Shown here piece by piece: positions 18,057 to 28,754 of a DNA stretch of 64,000 bases. Within the stretch, counting starts at the first letter, position 1, and each line of letters starts with the position of its first letter. A model generated the notes under the pieces. It had not been told where the DNA came from. It made no database searches and saw nothing but the letters and a program-made list of their open reading frames with translations. Position numbers and translations under genes: made by a program. The stretch is taken from the NCBI RefSeq assembly GCF_003219815.1, contig NZ_QJVD01000001.1, positions 62,001-126,000 of the forward strand, given 5' to 3'. Origin of the DNA: Arthrobacter livingstonensis (GTDB lineage Bacteria > Actinomycetota > Actinomycetes > Actinomycetales > Micrococcaceae).

Positions 18057-18437
18057 GTGGAGATGCGTGCCGAACACGCACGGGCATTTCTGAATGCGGC
18101 GGATTTGATTGTTGGGCTCGGTTCGGATGCTGGAATTGAACACACCAGCAACCTGATCGGTTCACTCGCAGTCCTTGCAGGCATTGCGGCTGCCGACGCC
18201 ATATGCGGCCATGCGCTGGGGGAGCGGGCCGCCGGCGAGAACCATTCGGATGCAGTTGCATTGCTTCGTCGGGGCAGCGCAGTGGGGGACAGATCGGCAG
18301 CGCAGCTCAAGCGTTTGTTGGATGTGAAGACAACCACGCAATACAGCCGGATCTTGATCGGCGATGGCAAGGCGGCACAGCTGCTGGAAATAGCGCGCAG
18401 CTTGGTCGACGGCATGGAAAATCGGTTGCGGGTCTGA
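18057..18437 (+). CDS. HEPN-domain protein (toxin of HEPN/MNT module), probable 5' frameshift
   Basis: About 126 residues from a GTG at 18057 (or ATG 18063). The sequence matches actinobacterial HEPN proteins: MRAEHARAFLNAADLIV, SLAVLAGIAAADAICGHAL, the conserved RAAGENH (R-x5-H, the HEPN RNase motif), and LKRLLDVKTTTQYS. The expected start, ATG at 18022 overlapping the MNT stop, runs MSARLV and then out of frame, terminating after 23 codons. Adding one base in GGTGAAAATG (18036-18045) would join MSARLV to ENVQADVEMRAEH. Either the toxin is 5'-frameshifted or it uses the internal GTG. Confidence 0.72.
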   Translation: MEMRAEHARAFLNAADLIVGLGSDAGIEHTSNLIGSLAVLAGIAAADAICGHALGERAAGENHSDAVALLRRGSAVGDRSAAQLKRLLDVKTTTQYSRILIGDGKAAQLLEIARSLVDGMENRLRV

Positions 18438-18592
18438 CCTGCCGGGCCAATCAGTCAAACCAAATTTAGCGTCATATACGTGTCTTGCAGCCGCGATGAT
18501 TGCCGGTCATCATGTCCGGCAGCGGTGGCCCGGCATCAGTGCCAGATCACGGGCCACTGGGCAGCGGTGTAGAGGTGTTGCAGGAAATGTCA

Positions 18593-18651
18593 ACGAGGGA
18601 CCTTGAGGCAGTTATCCGGCAACTCCGGATAACTGCCTCAAGGTCCCTCGT
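18593..18651. terminator. 27-bp perfect hairpin between HEPN and hsdS
   Basis: The arm 18593-18619 is exactly inverted at 18625-18651 with a 5-nt loop. It sits between convergent genes, ending 10 bp before the hsdS stop. Probably a bidirectional terminator; no T-tract on either side. Confidence 0.75.
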
Positions 18652-18660
18652 CCGTGATGG

Positions 18661-19768
18661 TCAGACTGCGGCTGAGACGAGCGATTCGGCGTCCTTGACG
18701 CGCAGCTTGCCGGACATCAGCTGGGGGAGCAGCGCGTCGCGCGTTGCGGCCAACATATTGTTTTCAGTTCGAAGTGAACCGAGGAGGCTGAGATTTGTGT
18801 CCGCCCACGTGCCGAACTCCTCCAATTCTGAGGCACAGATTGGGTTGAATTCGAACCGTGCAATGTCGGAGGCAGCTACCCGTTGACGACCTGACGTGCC
18901 AACCATGTTTTGAATGGCAAAGTCTCTGAACCTGTTGCTCGTGGCCATGAAGTATGACAGTCCCAGAGGAAGCCCTTCTCGGGAGCGGATCACAATGAAT
19001 TCCGTTGAACCGATGCCTACTTGACCGTCCTCCAAGAAATCGACGAATCCCGTTTTCCTATTTTCCAAGCACGGGGTGATGCGGGCCAAGAGTGTGTCGC
19101 CGTTCATGAACCGTGTGCCTCCCTTCTTCGGGCCGGCAGACCAGGTCTCGATCAGGGGCGAAGAAGTTGGCAGCGCCTGCATGTCAATCAACGGCACGGG
19201 GTCCGTACCCGGTGTGCGGCGTGGATTTACGTCGAAGAGCGTATCGAGCGTGACCGAATCTATATCGGGTTCAGTGTTAATGCCCAAGGCCTGAAACTTT
19301 ACGGCGCCGAGGGCTTCAAAAGTTCCAGCGAGTTTGGTGTTGGCGGCGATCTTGTCGTCGAGGGCGCCCAGGACTTCGACCATGCCTAGCTGTTCATCAA
19401 CGGATGGGACTGAGACACGCAGCGAGTAGAACGCGTCACGAGTCGTCGACGGGATTGCTGAGCCTGAATCCAATCCGTTGATATCGGCCAGTTGAAGGGC
19501 GTAGTAGGCCCAGCGATTATCGACAAAGTCTGCTGGCTCGAGGTAATACGCGGTATCGATGACCGAAAACGGGACTGAACTATAGTGAACGCCACGATAG
19601 GCGCCCTTGCGACCGATTATTACTCCGGCTCGTGGAACCTGGGCGGTCTGCGTAAATCCAACAGGCCCATTTGTCCCAAAGACGGGCACGCTCGCAGCGG
19701 GATCGTCTCGGTAGCCGCCCAATGCCTTCCCGTATTTGAGTGTCGCAACCTCACCCCAGTGCGTCTCC

Positions 19769-19776
<8 letters not shown>
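18661..19776 (-). CDS. hsdS: Type I restriction-modification specificity subunit
   Basis: 371 residues with two target-recognition halves separated by central and C-terminal helical repeats. TRD1 covers about 1-125, with a conserved helix QLGMVEVLGALDDKIAANTK at about 130-150. TRD2 spans about 170-320, and the distal helix reads NMLAATRDALLPQLMSGKLR. It is short for an HsdS, and the N-terminal TRD begins almost at the start. GGGAGG precedes the ATG, which overlaps the hsdM stop by 8 bp. Confidence 0.93.
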
Positions 19777-21390
<1,614 letters not shown>

Positions 21391-21391
<1 letters not shown>

Positions 21392-23466
21392 TAGCTGGTT
21401 CCTTCCGTCGCCGTGTCATTATCCAAAACTTCAAAACTGCCGTCCGATGCCCCATCCATCAGCATCCCGGCCAGCACATCCAGCCGCTGCAACCGTACCG
21501 CGGCCCTCCGACGTTCCCGTTCCACGTCCGCCAGTGCCCGCTGCAGCGCCGCGCGGCCCGGGCCGCCAAGCCTGCGCACCGGCCACTGCCGCCAGCTTCC
21601 CGCCGTGGCCGCACGGATGTCCTGAGCCAGCACCTCCGGAATTAGTCCGTCCGGATCCCGCGTGCTGATCCGCAGGATCCTTGCCGGATAAAGTACGACG
21701 CCGGCCCCCACCTCGTCGACCAGGGCGGTGCCTTGCGTTCCGGTCCAGAAGATGACGTCGCCCGGCTCCGTGAGCCGGCCCTGCGGATATTCACTGGCGA
21801 AGGTGAGCTGGCTGACCGCCCGGCTGCCGTGGTCCCTGGCACCGGTGAGCTCGTCCACGCCGATGACGCGGAACTGGGCGCGCCCGGCAATGGCCGCCTC
21901 CACATCGGGGCCGGTGATGCGGTGGCCCGGCAGGTATTTCAAACAGCCGTCCTTCAGCAGCGAGCCGATGACGGCCGGCGTCAAGGGCTGTCCCGTGCCC
22001 GGTTGGAGTCCGACGGCCAGGGATGGTTGCGGGGAGCTGTTCAGCCTGGCGATCTGTTCCTCGGCCCTGACCAGTTCCTCGGCCGGTGACCCGGGTGCCG
22101 CGGCCGCCATGGCAGCGGGCGGCGGGCCCGGAAGTGAGGCCGTTAGGGATCCGGAACTTGCCAGCAGTGTCCGGGTCGGGACCAGCCGGGCGAAACGAAA
22201 CGCGTGCGCCCGGATCTCTTCGCGGCCGCCCATGGAGGCGGCAAGGTCGCCGACCAGGTCCTGCCGGACGTCGGCGGACAGCTGCAGGCCTGTCAGGTCG
22301 GCGACCATGGTCCACCGCTCGCCAATGGCAACCCCGGCATGGGCCGGCGCCAACACCCACAGGGCCTGCGCCTGTCGTGGCTTGGACCGCAACAAGCCCT
22401 GCGGCAGCCGAACAATGGCCCGGACGCGGCCGGAGCGCAAAACGTCCGAACGAATGGCCAGCGCAGCGCGGTTCCGGGCCGGCCCAGTGCCCGTGCCGGA
22501 CAGCGAGTCCGTCAGCACCGATGCCGGAGCGAGCACCACGGCGGACTGCGTGCCATCCATGCCAAGTGCGATGTTGTCCACGGCCGTCAGCATTTGCGCC
22601 GCGTCCATGTCCGGGACGGCCGGCGACGGAAACTGGGCCAGCCGGACCAAAGTCCCGCGCCCATCGGGCACGGGGGAGTCCAGCACCTGGAGGTTTTCCT
22701 TGTTTCGCCCATGCACCAGCAGGCGCCGCCGGGCGAGCCGGGTGGCAGGATCGTCGCCGGTCCCCGCGGCCAGGACGGCCGGCTCAACCTCGCCCAGCAT
22801 GTCGGCGACGTCGCGCAAAAAGTCGCTCCCGCCGTCGTCCATGAACACGGGAGGGGTGGCGCTGCCGGCGGCCAGCTCCAGCGCCGTGGCGGCCACCAGC
22901 TCGACGGCGGCATCGGTCAGCGCGGTGGCGGCCTGTTCCTGGGCACCGGTGCGGAAGCGGTCGGCCAGGAGCGCCTCGAAGGCGGCCTCGGCCGTGTAGG
23001 AGGCGTCCGTCAGCAGGTCCGCGTAGGTGGCCAGCTGGGACAGTTCCGGGCCGAGCGCTTCGAGCTCGGTGTAGAGGAAGGCGTCGTCCGGGTCGAGTTC
23101 GTCGGCAGAGTCCAGGAGTTCGTCGGCGCCTTGCCTGCCCAGCGGGGAGTCCGTCAGGCAGCGCAGGGCCAGCAGCGCCGTGAGCCCGGCGAAGTGCGTC
23201 CGCCGGGTGTGCGGGCCGGCAGGAACGGCGAACGCGGCGGCGTCGTCGGCGGCGTGCGGGTTGTTGCCGCGGCCGGTGGATGCGAGCCAGTCCGTGACGT
23301 CCCTGGCGTTGAACAGCTCCTGGCTGCCGTCATGTGCGGCGGGGCTTGGAAACGGCGTGGCCGTGTTCCTGCTGCGCGAACGCCACATGGACACCACGGG
23401 GCGCTTCACCTTCGCCAGGAGGGCGACGTCCGGAAGGGTGATGCGTAGTTCCTGCGTGCTGCTCAT
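21391..23466 (-). CDS. HTH / inactive HsdM-like / HsdS-like C-terminus fusion, leader gene of the type I RM operon
   Basis: 691 residues. The N-terminus resembles a MerR/AlpA-type HTH (LPDVALLAKVKRPVVSMWRS and LFNARDVTDWLASTGRG). The middle (about 100-450) recalls the HsdM fold, for example AVVLAPASVLTDS and VRAIVRLPQGLL, but neither a DPxxGSG SAM motif nor an NPPY/NPPF motif is present. The C-terminal 180 residues look like an HsdS target-recognition half plus helix (GDVIFWTGTQGTALVDEVGA, VVLYPARILRI, LADVERERRRAAVRLQRLDV). It overlaps hsdM by one base. GGAAGGGG precedes the ATG. It may be a regulatory or DNA-recognition subunit; function is inference. Confidence 0.7.
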
Positions 23467-23539
23467 GCGGGTCCCCTTCCTGGCTTGGATGCTGCTGGTT
23501 ACAGCCTAAGGGCGTTTGTGGCGTCCAGCCCGCATTCGG

Positions 23540-23557
23540 TGATAACGCCCATTATCA
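23540..23557. promoter_or_regulatory. Inverted repeat upstream of the type I RM operon
   Basis: TGATAA (23540-23545) and TTATCA (23552-23557) are inverted around 6 nt, about 75 bp upstream of the leader gene of the hsdM-hsdS operon. The leader protein has an HTH, so this could be its own operator. Confidence 0.4.
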
Positions 23558-23730
23558 GTCGTTTTCTACAAATTGCTTCGGGGTGCCAATAGCTTCATTC
23601 CATGGCCCGAGGGGAACCCGGCGTCGAGACCACGCTGGGGGTGGCCTCGCCGACCGGCAATCCGGAGGCACCCAAACTAAACGGACGGCCGGGCAACCGG
23701 CGGACCGCATTGAATGAGGCGAGGCAAGTC

Positions 23731-23910
23731 ATGAAGGACACAGCAGAATGCAGTGAAGATCAGCCGGCGGCGGAAAAGCCCGAGCCGGACGCAGACGGCA
23801 CCGCCCGGGACCCGGAAGCACCTGCCGTGCGGCGCATCCGCCCGGGAACGCTGGGTCCGCTGGCGGGTTGTTCGGCGCCCTGGCCCTGGTCGGCGGGGGA
23901 GCGGTCATGA
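23731..23910 (+). CDS. Small hypothetical protein, possibly frameshifted from the next gene
   Basis: 59 codons, acidic N-terminus then RRIRPGTLGPLAG. The stop overlaps the next start (ATGA). However, the adjacent frame right after LAG reads LFGALALVGGGAVM, a hydrophobic stretch leading directly into the next gene. A one-base indel near 23865 would fuse both into a single membrane-anchored protein. Both readings are possible. Confidence 0.35.
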   Translation: MKDTAECSEDQPAAEKPEPDADGTARDPEAPAVRRIRPGTLGPLAGCSAPWPWSAGERS

Positions 23911-24431
23911 CCATTCCGACGCCGCCGGCTGTTCCGCCTTATTCCACTGTCCCGGAGGCTGCAATGCCGGCTCTTGATCCCCGCACGGATGCACAGGGGC
24001 CGGGACTGCCCACCAAGCCCGCGCACAGCAGGAAGCACCTGTACTTCGGCGCCGGCGGCCTGGTCGCCGGGCTCATCGTCGGGCTGCTGCTGGGCGCCGT
24101 TGGCGGCGCCGTGGGGGACGCGCTTTCAGCGTCCAACCGCATCGACGACTCCGTGAAGGCCTGCTCCGCCGAGGGCTCCGAGGGCGTGACGGTCATGGAC
24201 AAGGGCCGGAGCCTGGACATGAAATCTTCCGGAGGGGACTCCACCGGGACGTCCATCACCACGGTGGTGTGCATCCTCAATGAACTTGGGGCCCCGGAAA
24301 GCCTCTTCTCCCGGATCGATTCCACGCGAGCTCTTGACGGCACCCGGGAAGCAGCATGGGACGGCTACACGGCCTCTTGGACTTATCACCCGGACAACGG
24401 CCTCAACATCATTGTCGAATCAGCGAAATAG
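23907..24431 (+). CDS. Membrane-anchored hypothetical protein
   Basis: 174 residues: Pro-rich cytoplasmic N-terminus, one Gly-rich transmembrane helix (GGLVAGLIVGLLLGAVGGAV) at about 55-75, then an exported domain with two Cys (VKACSAEGSEG and TTVVCILNELG) that could form a disulfide. GGGGGAG lies six bases upstream of the ATG. It heads a run of three envelope genes on this strand. I do not recognise the family. Confidence 0.7.
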   Translation: MTIPTPPAVPPYSTVPEAAMPALDPRTDAQGPGLPTKPAHSRKHLYFGAGGLVAGLIVGLLLGAVGGAVGDALSASNRIDDSVKACSAEGSEGVTVMDKGRSLDMKSSGGDSTGTSITTVVCILNELGAPESLFSRIDSTRALDGTREAAWDGYTASWTYHPDNGLNIIVESAK

Positions 24432-24456
24432 TTCAGATTCATTGTCAGGAGAAGCC

Positions 24457-25275
24457 ATGAACAACCCAGAAGTTCCCCGACCCGGCACAACCGCCGGTGC
24501 ACAGCGTCCGGGGCTGGGCAACGCGCCAGCCACACAACCCCTCCGACCCGCTATGCCGGCCATTCCGCCGGAGGCGCCCAAGCCGGGCGGTCCTGCAAAG
24601 CCCGGCCGCGCCGCCAAGCCGACCAAACCGGTCAGGGCAGCAAAGGCTCCGCAAACCCCAAAGTCACCCACACCAAACAAACGGCGCGGCCCGAGGGTAA
24701 CCGCATTGGTGGTGTCCGGCGTCGTACTTCTTGGCGGGGGAATCTGGCTGGGGACGGCCGTCACGGACCCCACGGCCAGCGAGGAATATGCCGCCCTGGA
24801 CGCCACGGCACAGACGGCGCAGCAGGACCTGGCCCGGACCCTCACGGACCGGCAGGCGGTCAGCGATGAACTCGACAGCCTGAAATCCGAACTCACCACC
24901 CGGGAGGAAGCTGCGGACGCCAAGTCGACGGCAGCCGGCCAGCACGAGGCAGACGTCAAGACGGCGGAGGCGGCGCTAAAAACCCGCGAGGCCGCGGTCA
25001 AGAAGCGCGAAGACGCCGTGACCGGAGCCGAGAAGGCCAAGGCCGCGAACACCGTTGGCGACGGCACCTGGACGGTGGGCGTCGACGTTGCACCGGGCAC
25101 CTACCGGGCCAAGGCCGACGTCGGCTCCACCTGCTACTGGGGCATTTACCGCACCGGCAGTAACGGGGACGACATCATCAACAACGACATTCCCGGCGGC
25201 GGACGGCCCTCCGTGGTGCTCTCGGCGGGGCAGGACTTCAACTCCACCCGCTGCGGCTCCTGGGAAAAGCAGTAG
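24457..25275 (+). CDS. Membrane-anchored protein with coiled coil and extracellular beta domain
   Basis: 272 residues. A Pro/Lys-rich tail (about 1-80) precedes one transmembrane helix ([19 protein letters not shown]). A helical coiled-coil region with repeated [10 protein letters not shown] and [11 protein letters not shown] segments spans about 110-190. The C-terminal domain begins [20 protein letters not shown] and continues CYWGIYR to RCGSWEKQ. That domain is widespread in secreted actinobacterial proteins of unknown role; its two Cys probably pair. GGAGAAG precedes the ATG. It resembles a surface-exposed sensor or scaffold, but no function is known. Confidence 0.75.
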   Translation: MNNPEVPRPGTTAGAQRPGLGNAPATQPLRPAMPAIPPEAPKPGGPAKPGRAAKPTKPVRAAKAPQTPKSPTPNKRRGPRVTALVVSGVVLLGGGIWLGTAVTDPTASEEYAALDATAQTAQQDLARTLTDRQAVSDELDSLKSELTTREEAADAKSTAAGQHEADVKTAEAALKTREAAVKKREDAVTGAEKAKAANTVGDGTWTVGVDVAPGTYRAKADVGSTCYWGIYRTGSNGDDIINNDIPGGGRPSVVLSAGQDFNSTRCGSWEKQ

Positions 25276-25360
25276 CCAGCCTGATTGGCCGCATCCAGCG
25301 GCACCTAACCACCTATCTATTAAGGGCGCGGCAGCCTTGCCGTGCCCGAAAGGAATCATC

Positions 25361-26137
25361 ATGACCCAGTACATGCAAGCACCCCAGCAGCTCGCGTCGA
25401 AGCCGGGCAGCCTGGAAGGGAACAAGTCGTTCCTGGCCACGTGGCTGCTCGCCCTGTTCCTCGGCTGCTTTGGCGTGGACCGCTTCTACCTCGGGAAGGT
25501 GGGCACCGGCCTGCTGAAGCTGTTCACGTTTGGCGGCTTCGGCGTGTGGGTGCTCGTCGACCTCATCATCACCCTGGCCGGGAAGCAGACCGACAAGGCC
25601 GGCCGCCCGCTGGCCGGATACTCCAAGAACAAACTGGTGGCGTTGATTGTCACCGCCGTGCTGCTGGTCATCGGTGGAGTGGGAGGCGCGAATGCCGTGA
25701 ACTCCGCGGGCCAAGCGGTTGACTCCGCCGTGGTGGCGCCGGCCGTGAAAGCCGCTCCGGCCGCTCCGGCTGCTCCGGGCGCGCCAGCTGCGAAGGCCGC
25801 CGAGAAGGTGCCGGCCGCTCCAGCCGAGAAAAAATGGACCGAGGTCGTGGCATTGAGTGGCTCCGCGGACCAGGCGAGCCAGGTGTTTGAACTGACAGGG
25901 GCAGACGCCCAGCTGAGCTACGAGTTCAAGGGCTCGGACCCGGAGATGGCCGTGGCCGCCGTGTACCTGGAACCCGAAGGCACGGACATCGCAACCGACG
26001 GCGGCATTCCGGTGGTCATGCTGTCCAAGCCCGGCGCCAGCACCACCGCGCTGCACAAAAAGCCGGGCAAGTACTTCCTGGACGTGCGGGCAGCCAACCT
26101 CGACTCCTGGACGGTCAAGATCGAGGAAAAGAAGTAA
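25361..26137 (+). CDS. TM2-domain protein with C-terminal exported domain
   Basis: 258 residues. The N-terminus is a TM2 domain: [20 protein letters not shown], then [13 protein letters not shown] and [11 protein letters not shown], two helices joined by a DRFYLG turn. A third hydrophobic helix ([18 protein letters not shown]) is followed by an Ala/Pro-rich linker and a C-terminal beta-rich domain ending [24 protein letters not shown] precedes the ATG. It follows two other envelope genes. Function unknown. Confidence 0.82.
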   Translation: MTQYMQAPQQLASKPGSLEGNKSFLATWLLALFLGCFGVDRFYLGKVGTGLLKLFTFGGFGVWVLVDLIITLAGKQTDKAGRPLAGYSKNKLVALIVTAVLLVIGGVGGANAVNSAGQAVDSAVVAPAVKAAPAAPAAPGAPAAKAAEKVPAAPAEKKWTEVVALSGSADQASQVFELTGADAQLSYEFKGSDPEMAVAAVYLEPEGTDIATDGGIPVVMLSKPGASTTALHKKPGKYFLDVRAANLDSWTVKIEEKK

Positions 26138-26506
26138 CTCTGCCCCTATGCGCGGAACTGCGCCCTCGGTTTGGCGCCCGCGTCGCGGAACAGTTTAGGC
26201 ATGCGCCAAACTCGTGGTGAGTTTCGCGCATGGCAATGCGGGCGCAAAACCCATCACGGGTTTCGCGCCCGCATGAAGTTTCGGGCGCGGCATCCGTCGC
26301 TCCGGTAGGAGAGGGGCCGAATTGTCCACCTCAAGCCATCCGGTACCCAGGCGCACCGGGCGGCGCAACCCGGGTGCCGGCGTCGGGCGTTCTCCCATGG
26401 AGGGTTCGCCTCCGGTTAATGTGCCGTTCAGGTGGAACACTCCAAGAGGTCCTTCGGCCTTGGCAGCGTGGAAGGCATCATCGCACCCGCATCTGGAAGG
26501 CACGCC
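26138..26506. other. Intergenic region before phoX with two tandem hairpins
   Basis: 369 bp without a convincing gene. Two hairpins are present. 26200-26213 pairs with 26219-26232 with one mismatch. 26236-26252 pairs with 26258-26274 with one mismatch. They probably terminate the TM2 gene. No strong promoter motif was found before phoX. Confidence 0.55.
26200..26274. terminator. Tandem hairpins downstream of the TM2 gene
   Basis: First hairpin CATGCGCCAAACTC (26200-26213) with 26219-26232; second ATGCGGGCGCAAAACCC (26236-26252) with 26258-26274. Both stems share a GCGC-plus-AAAC pattern, suggesting a common origin. Confidence 0.55.
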
Positions 26507-28579
26507 ATGAACGATCTGAAAAAGCTTTTGCCCATGCTCGGCCACACCCGCGGCAAGCGCAGCGCCGTCACCTGCAGCCTCAAATGCGACAACGCCTGTT
26601 CCAAGGCCGTCTGCAACACCTCCGCCAACAGCTACTTCCGCGACATCGCCTCGGCGGAGTTCTCCCGCCGCTCGGCCCTGGGACTTGGCCTGGCCGGTGC
26701 CCTCAGCGCCGCCGTCATGGTCCAGGGTGCCGAGCCCGCCCAAGCCGGGCAGGGCCAGCACGACGCCGGCCACAAGGGCCACGGGGGCAAGTTGCCTTTC
26801 GCTCCGATCAAGCCTGTGGATGCCGCCGTTGACGCCTTCAACGTGCCGAAGGGCTATAGCTGGCAGCCGGTCATCCGCTGGGGCGACCCGCTGTTCAAGG
26901 ATGCGCCGAACTTTGACTTCGCCCGGCAGACGCCGGCGGCACAGGCCGGCCAGTTCGGCTACAACAACGACTACACCGAGATCCTGCGCCAGCCCAACGG
27001 CAAGAAAGGCCTGCTGGTCTGCAACCACGAATACGTCAACCCGCAGATCATGTTCCCGGCCGCCCCTGTGTCCGGTGCCGAAGAGGCCCAGCGCCGCGCC
27101 ATCTTCCGCAACGCCGTGGGCATGACCGTCGTGGAACTGGAACGCGGGCACAAGGGCCAGCCCTGGGACTACGTCCGCGGCGGCAAGCTCAACCGCCGCA
27201 TCACGGCGAACACCACCTTTGAGCTGACCGGTCCGCTGGCCGGTTCCGACTTCGTCAAGACCGCTGCCGATCCCGCGGGGCGGCACGTCCTTGGCACGCT
27301 CGGCAACTGCTCCGGCGGCTCCACCCCGTGGGGCACCATCCTTTCCGGTGAGGAGAACTTCAACGGCTTCTTCCGCACGGAAGGCACCTCCGCCGAGGAC
27401 CGCCGTTACGGGCTCGAGGACAAGGCCACGGCCATGGGCTGGGAGCTGGACGATCCCCGCTTCGACGCCCGTGGCGAGGACTACCGCAACGAACCCAACC
27501 GCTTCGGCTACATCGTGGAGATCGATCCGGAAAACCCGAACTCCATGCCGCGCAAGCACACCAGCCTGGGCCGCTTCAAGCACGAAGGCGCCAATGTCAT
27601 CGTCGCCGACAATGGCAAGGTGGTGGCCTACTCGGGCGACGACGAGAGGTTCGATTACCTGTACAAGTTCGTCTCCAAGAACAAGTACAAGAAGAACAAC
27701 AAGGCCCACAACATGACCCTGCTAACCGAGGGCGACCTCTTCGTGGCACACTTTGCCGGCAACTCGGCTTCGGAGATCGACGGCTCGGGCACGGTCCCCG
27801 CCGACGGCAAATTTGACGGCTCCGGCACCTGGCTGCCCCTGGTGGTCAACGGCAGGAGCGCCATTTCCGGTATGAGCGTCCAGGAGGTCCTGGTCCACAC
27901 TCGCCTGGCCGCGGACAAGGCCGGCGCCACGAAGATGGACCGTTGCGAGGACGTTCAGCCGAACCTGCAAACCGGCAAGGTGTACGTGGCCTGCACCAAC
28001 AACACCAAGCGCGGCCTTCCCGGACAGGCGGCTGCAGATGAGACGAACCCCCGCGCGGAAAACCGTGACGGCCACATTGTGGAGCTCACCGAGCGCCGCG
28101 GTGACGCCACCGCCACCACGTTCAACTGGAACCTGTTGATGCTCTGCGGGGACCCGGCCAAGAACACCGAGACCTACTTCAGCGGCTTCCCGGCCGCCCA
28201 GGTGAGCCCCATTTCCTGCCCCGACAACCTGGCCTTCGACACCCAAGGGAACCTGTGGATCTCAACGGACGGCGCGCCGTCGACCATTGGGTACAACGAC
28301 GGTCTCTTCAAGGTGGGCCTGGAAGGGAAAAACCGCGGAAACGTGCAGCAGTTTGCCTCCATGCCACGCAACGCCGAGACCTGCGGACCCGTCATCCACG
28401 ACGACGAATCCATGGCTTTTGTGGCCGTCCAGCACCCGGGTGAGGAGGGGACGTACGCCGCGCCGAATTCGTATTTCCCGGACTACGTGGCTGATGGCTC
28501 GACGCCGGCACGCGGCCAGGTGCGCGCGCCCCGTCCGTCGATTGTGCAGATCTTCCCCGAGGGTGCCCGGAGAAGGTAA
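26507..28579 (+). CDS. phoX: PhoX family phosphatase, Tat-exported
   Basis: 690 residues of the PhoX/DUF839 family, alkaline phosphatases that use Ca2+ and iron to release phosphate from organic esters outside the cell. The N-terminus has a twin-arginine signal (SRRSALGLGLAGALSAAVM) at about 50-70. The typical PhoX motif GNCSGGSTPWGTILSGEENF is present, and GYIVEIDPEN and CPDNLAFDTQGNLWISTDG follow the family pattern. The start was chosen at 26507, with GGAAGG upstream. Phosphate limitation control is expected, but no Pho box was identified. Confidence 0.94.
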   Translation: MNDLKKLLPMLGHTRGKRSAVTCSLKCDNACSKAVCNTSANSYFRDIASAEFSRRSALGLGLAGALSAAVMVQGAEPAQAGQGQHDAGHKGHGGKLPFAPIKPVDAAVDAFNVPKGYSWQPVIRWGDPLFKDAPNFDFARQTPAAQAGQFGYNNDYTEILRQPNGKKGLLVCNHEYVNPQIMFPAAPVSGAEEAQRRAIFRNAVGMTVVELERGHKGQPWDYVRGGKLNRRITANTTFELTGPLAGSDFVKTAADPAGRHVLGTLGNCSGGSTPWGTILSGEENFNGFFRTEGTSAEDRRYGLEDKATAMGWELDDPRFDARGEDYRNEPNRFGYIVEIDPENPNSMPRKHTSLGRFKHEGANVIVADNGKVVAYSGDDERFDYLYKFVSKNKYKKNNKAHNMTLLTEGDLFVAHFAGNSASEIDGSGTVPADGKFDGSGTWLPLVVNGRSAISGMSVQEVLVHTRLAADKAGATKMDRCEDVQPNLQTGKVYVACTNNTKRGLPGQAAADETNPRAENRDGHIVELTERRGDATATTFNWNLLMLCGDPAKNTETYFSGFPAAQVSPISCPDNLAFDTQGNLWISTDGAPSTIGYNDGLFKVGLEGKNRGNVQQFASMPRNAETCGPVIHDDESMAFVAVQHPGEEGTYAAPNSYFPDYVADGSTPARGQVRAPRPSIVQIFPEGARRR

Positions 28580-28595
28580 AAAAGAAGGTTAAAAC

Positions 28596-28641
28596 CGATC
28601 GCCGGCTGCCGCATGTGTCGCGGCGGCCGGCGGTCGTTTTT
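28596..28641 (+). terminator. Rho-independent terminator of phoX
   Basis: Stem CGATCGCCGGCTGCCGC (28596-28612) with a near-complementary arm at 28620-28636, followed by five T. It starts 17 bp past the phoX stop. Confidence 0.85.
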
Positions 28642-28661
28642 GTTGGGTTTCGACGAAAAGG

Positions 28662-28690
28662 TTGACGCGGACGGTAGCCAATGCTGTATG
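28662..28690 (+). promoter_or_regulatory. Sigma-70-type promoter of the heptad-repeat gene
   Basis: TTGACG (28662-28667), 17-bp spacer, TGTATG (28685-28690), about 65 bp upstream of the ATG at 28755. The AT-rich stretch downstream is consistent with a transcription start. Confidence 0.5.
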
Positions 28691-28754
28691 TTACTCGTCA
28701 GTAGGTTTAAGTGTTACGCAAATCACACAACCGTCTTTCCGTGAGGAACAGCCA

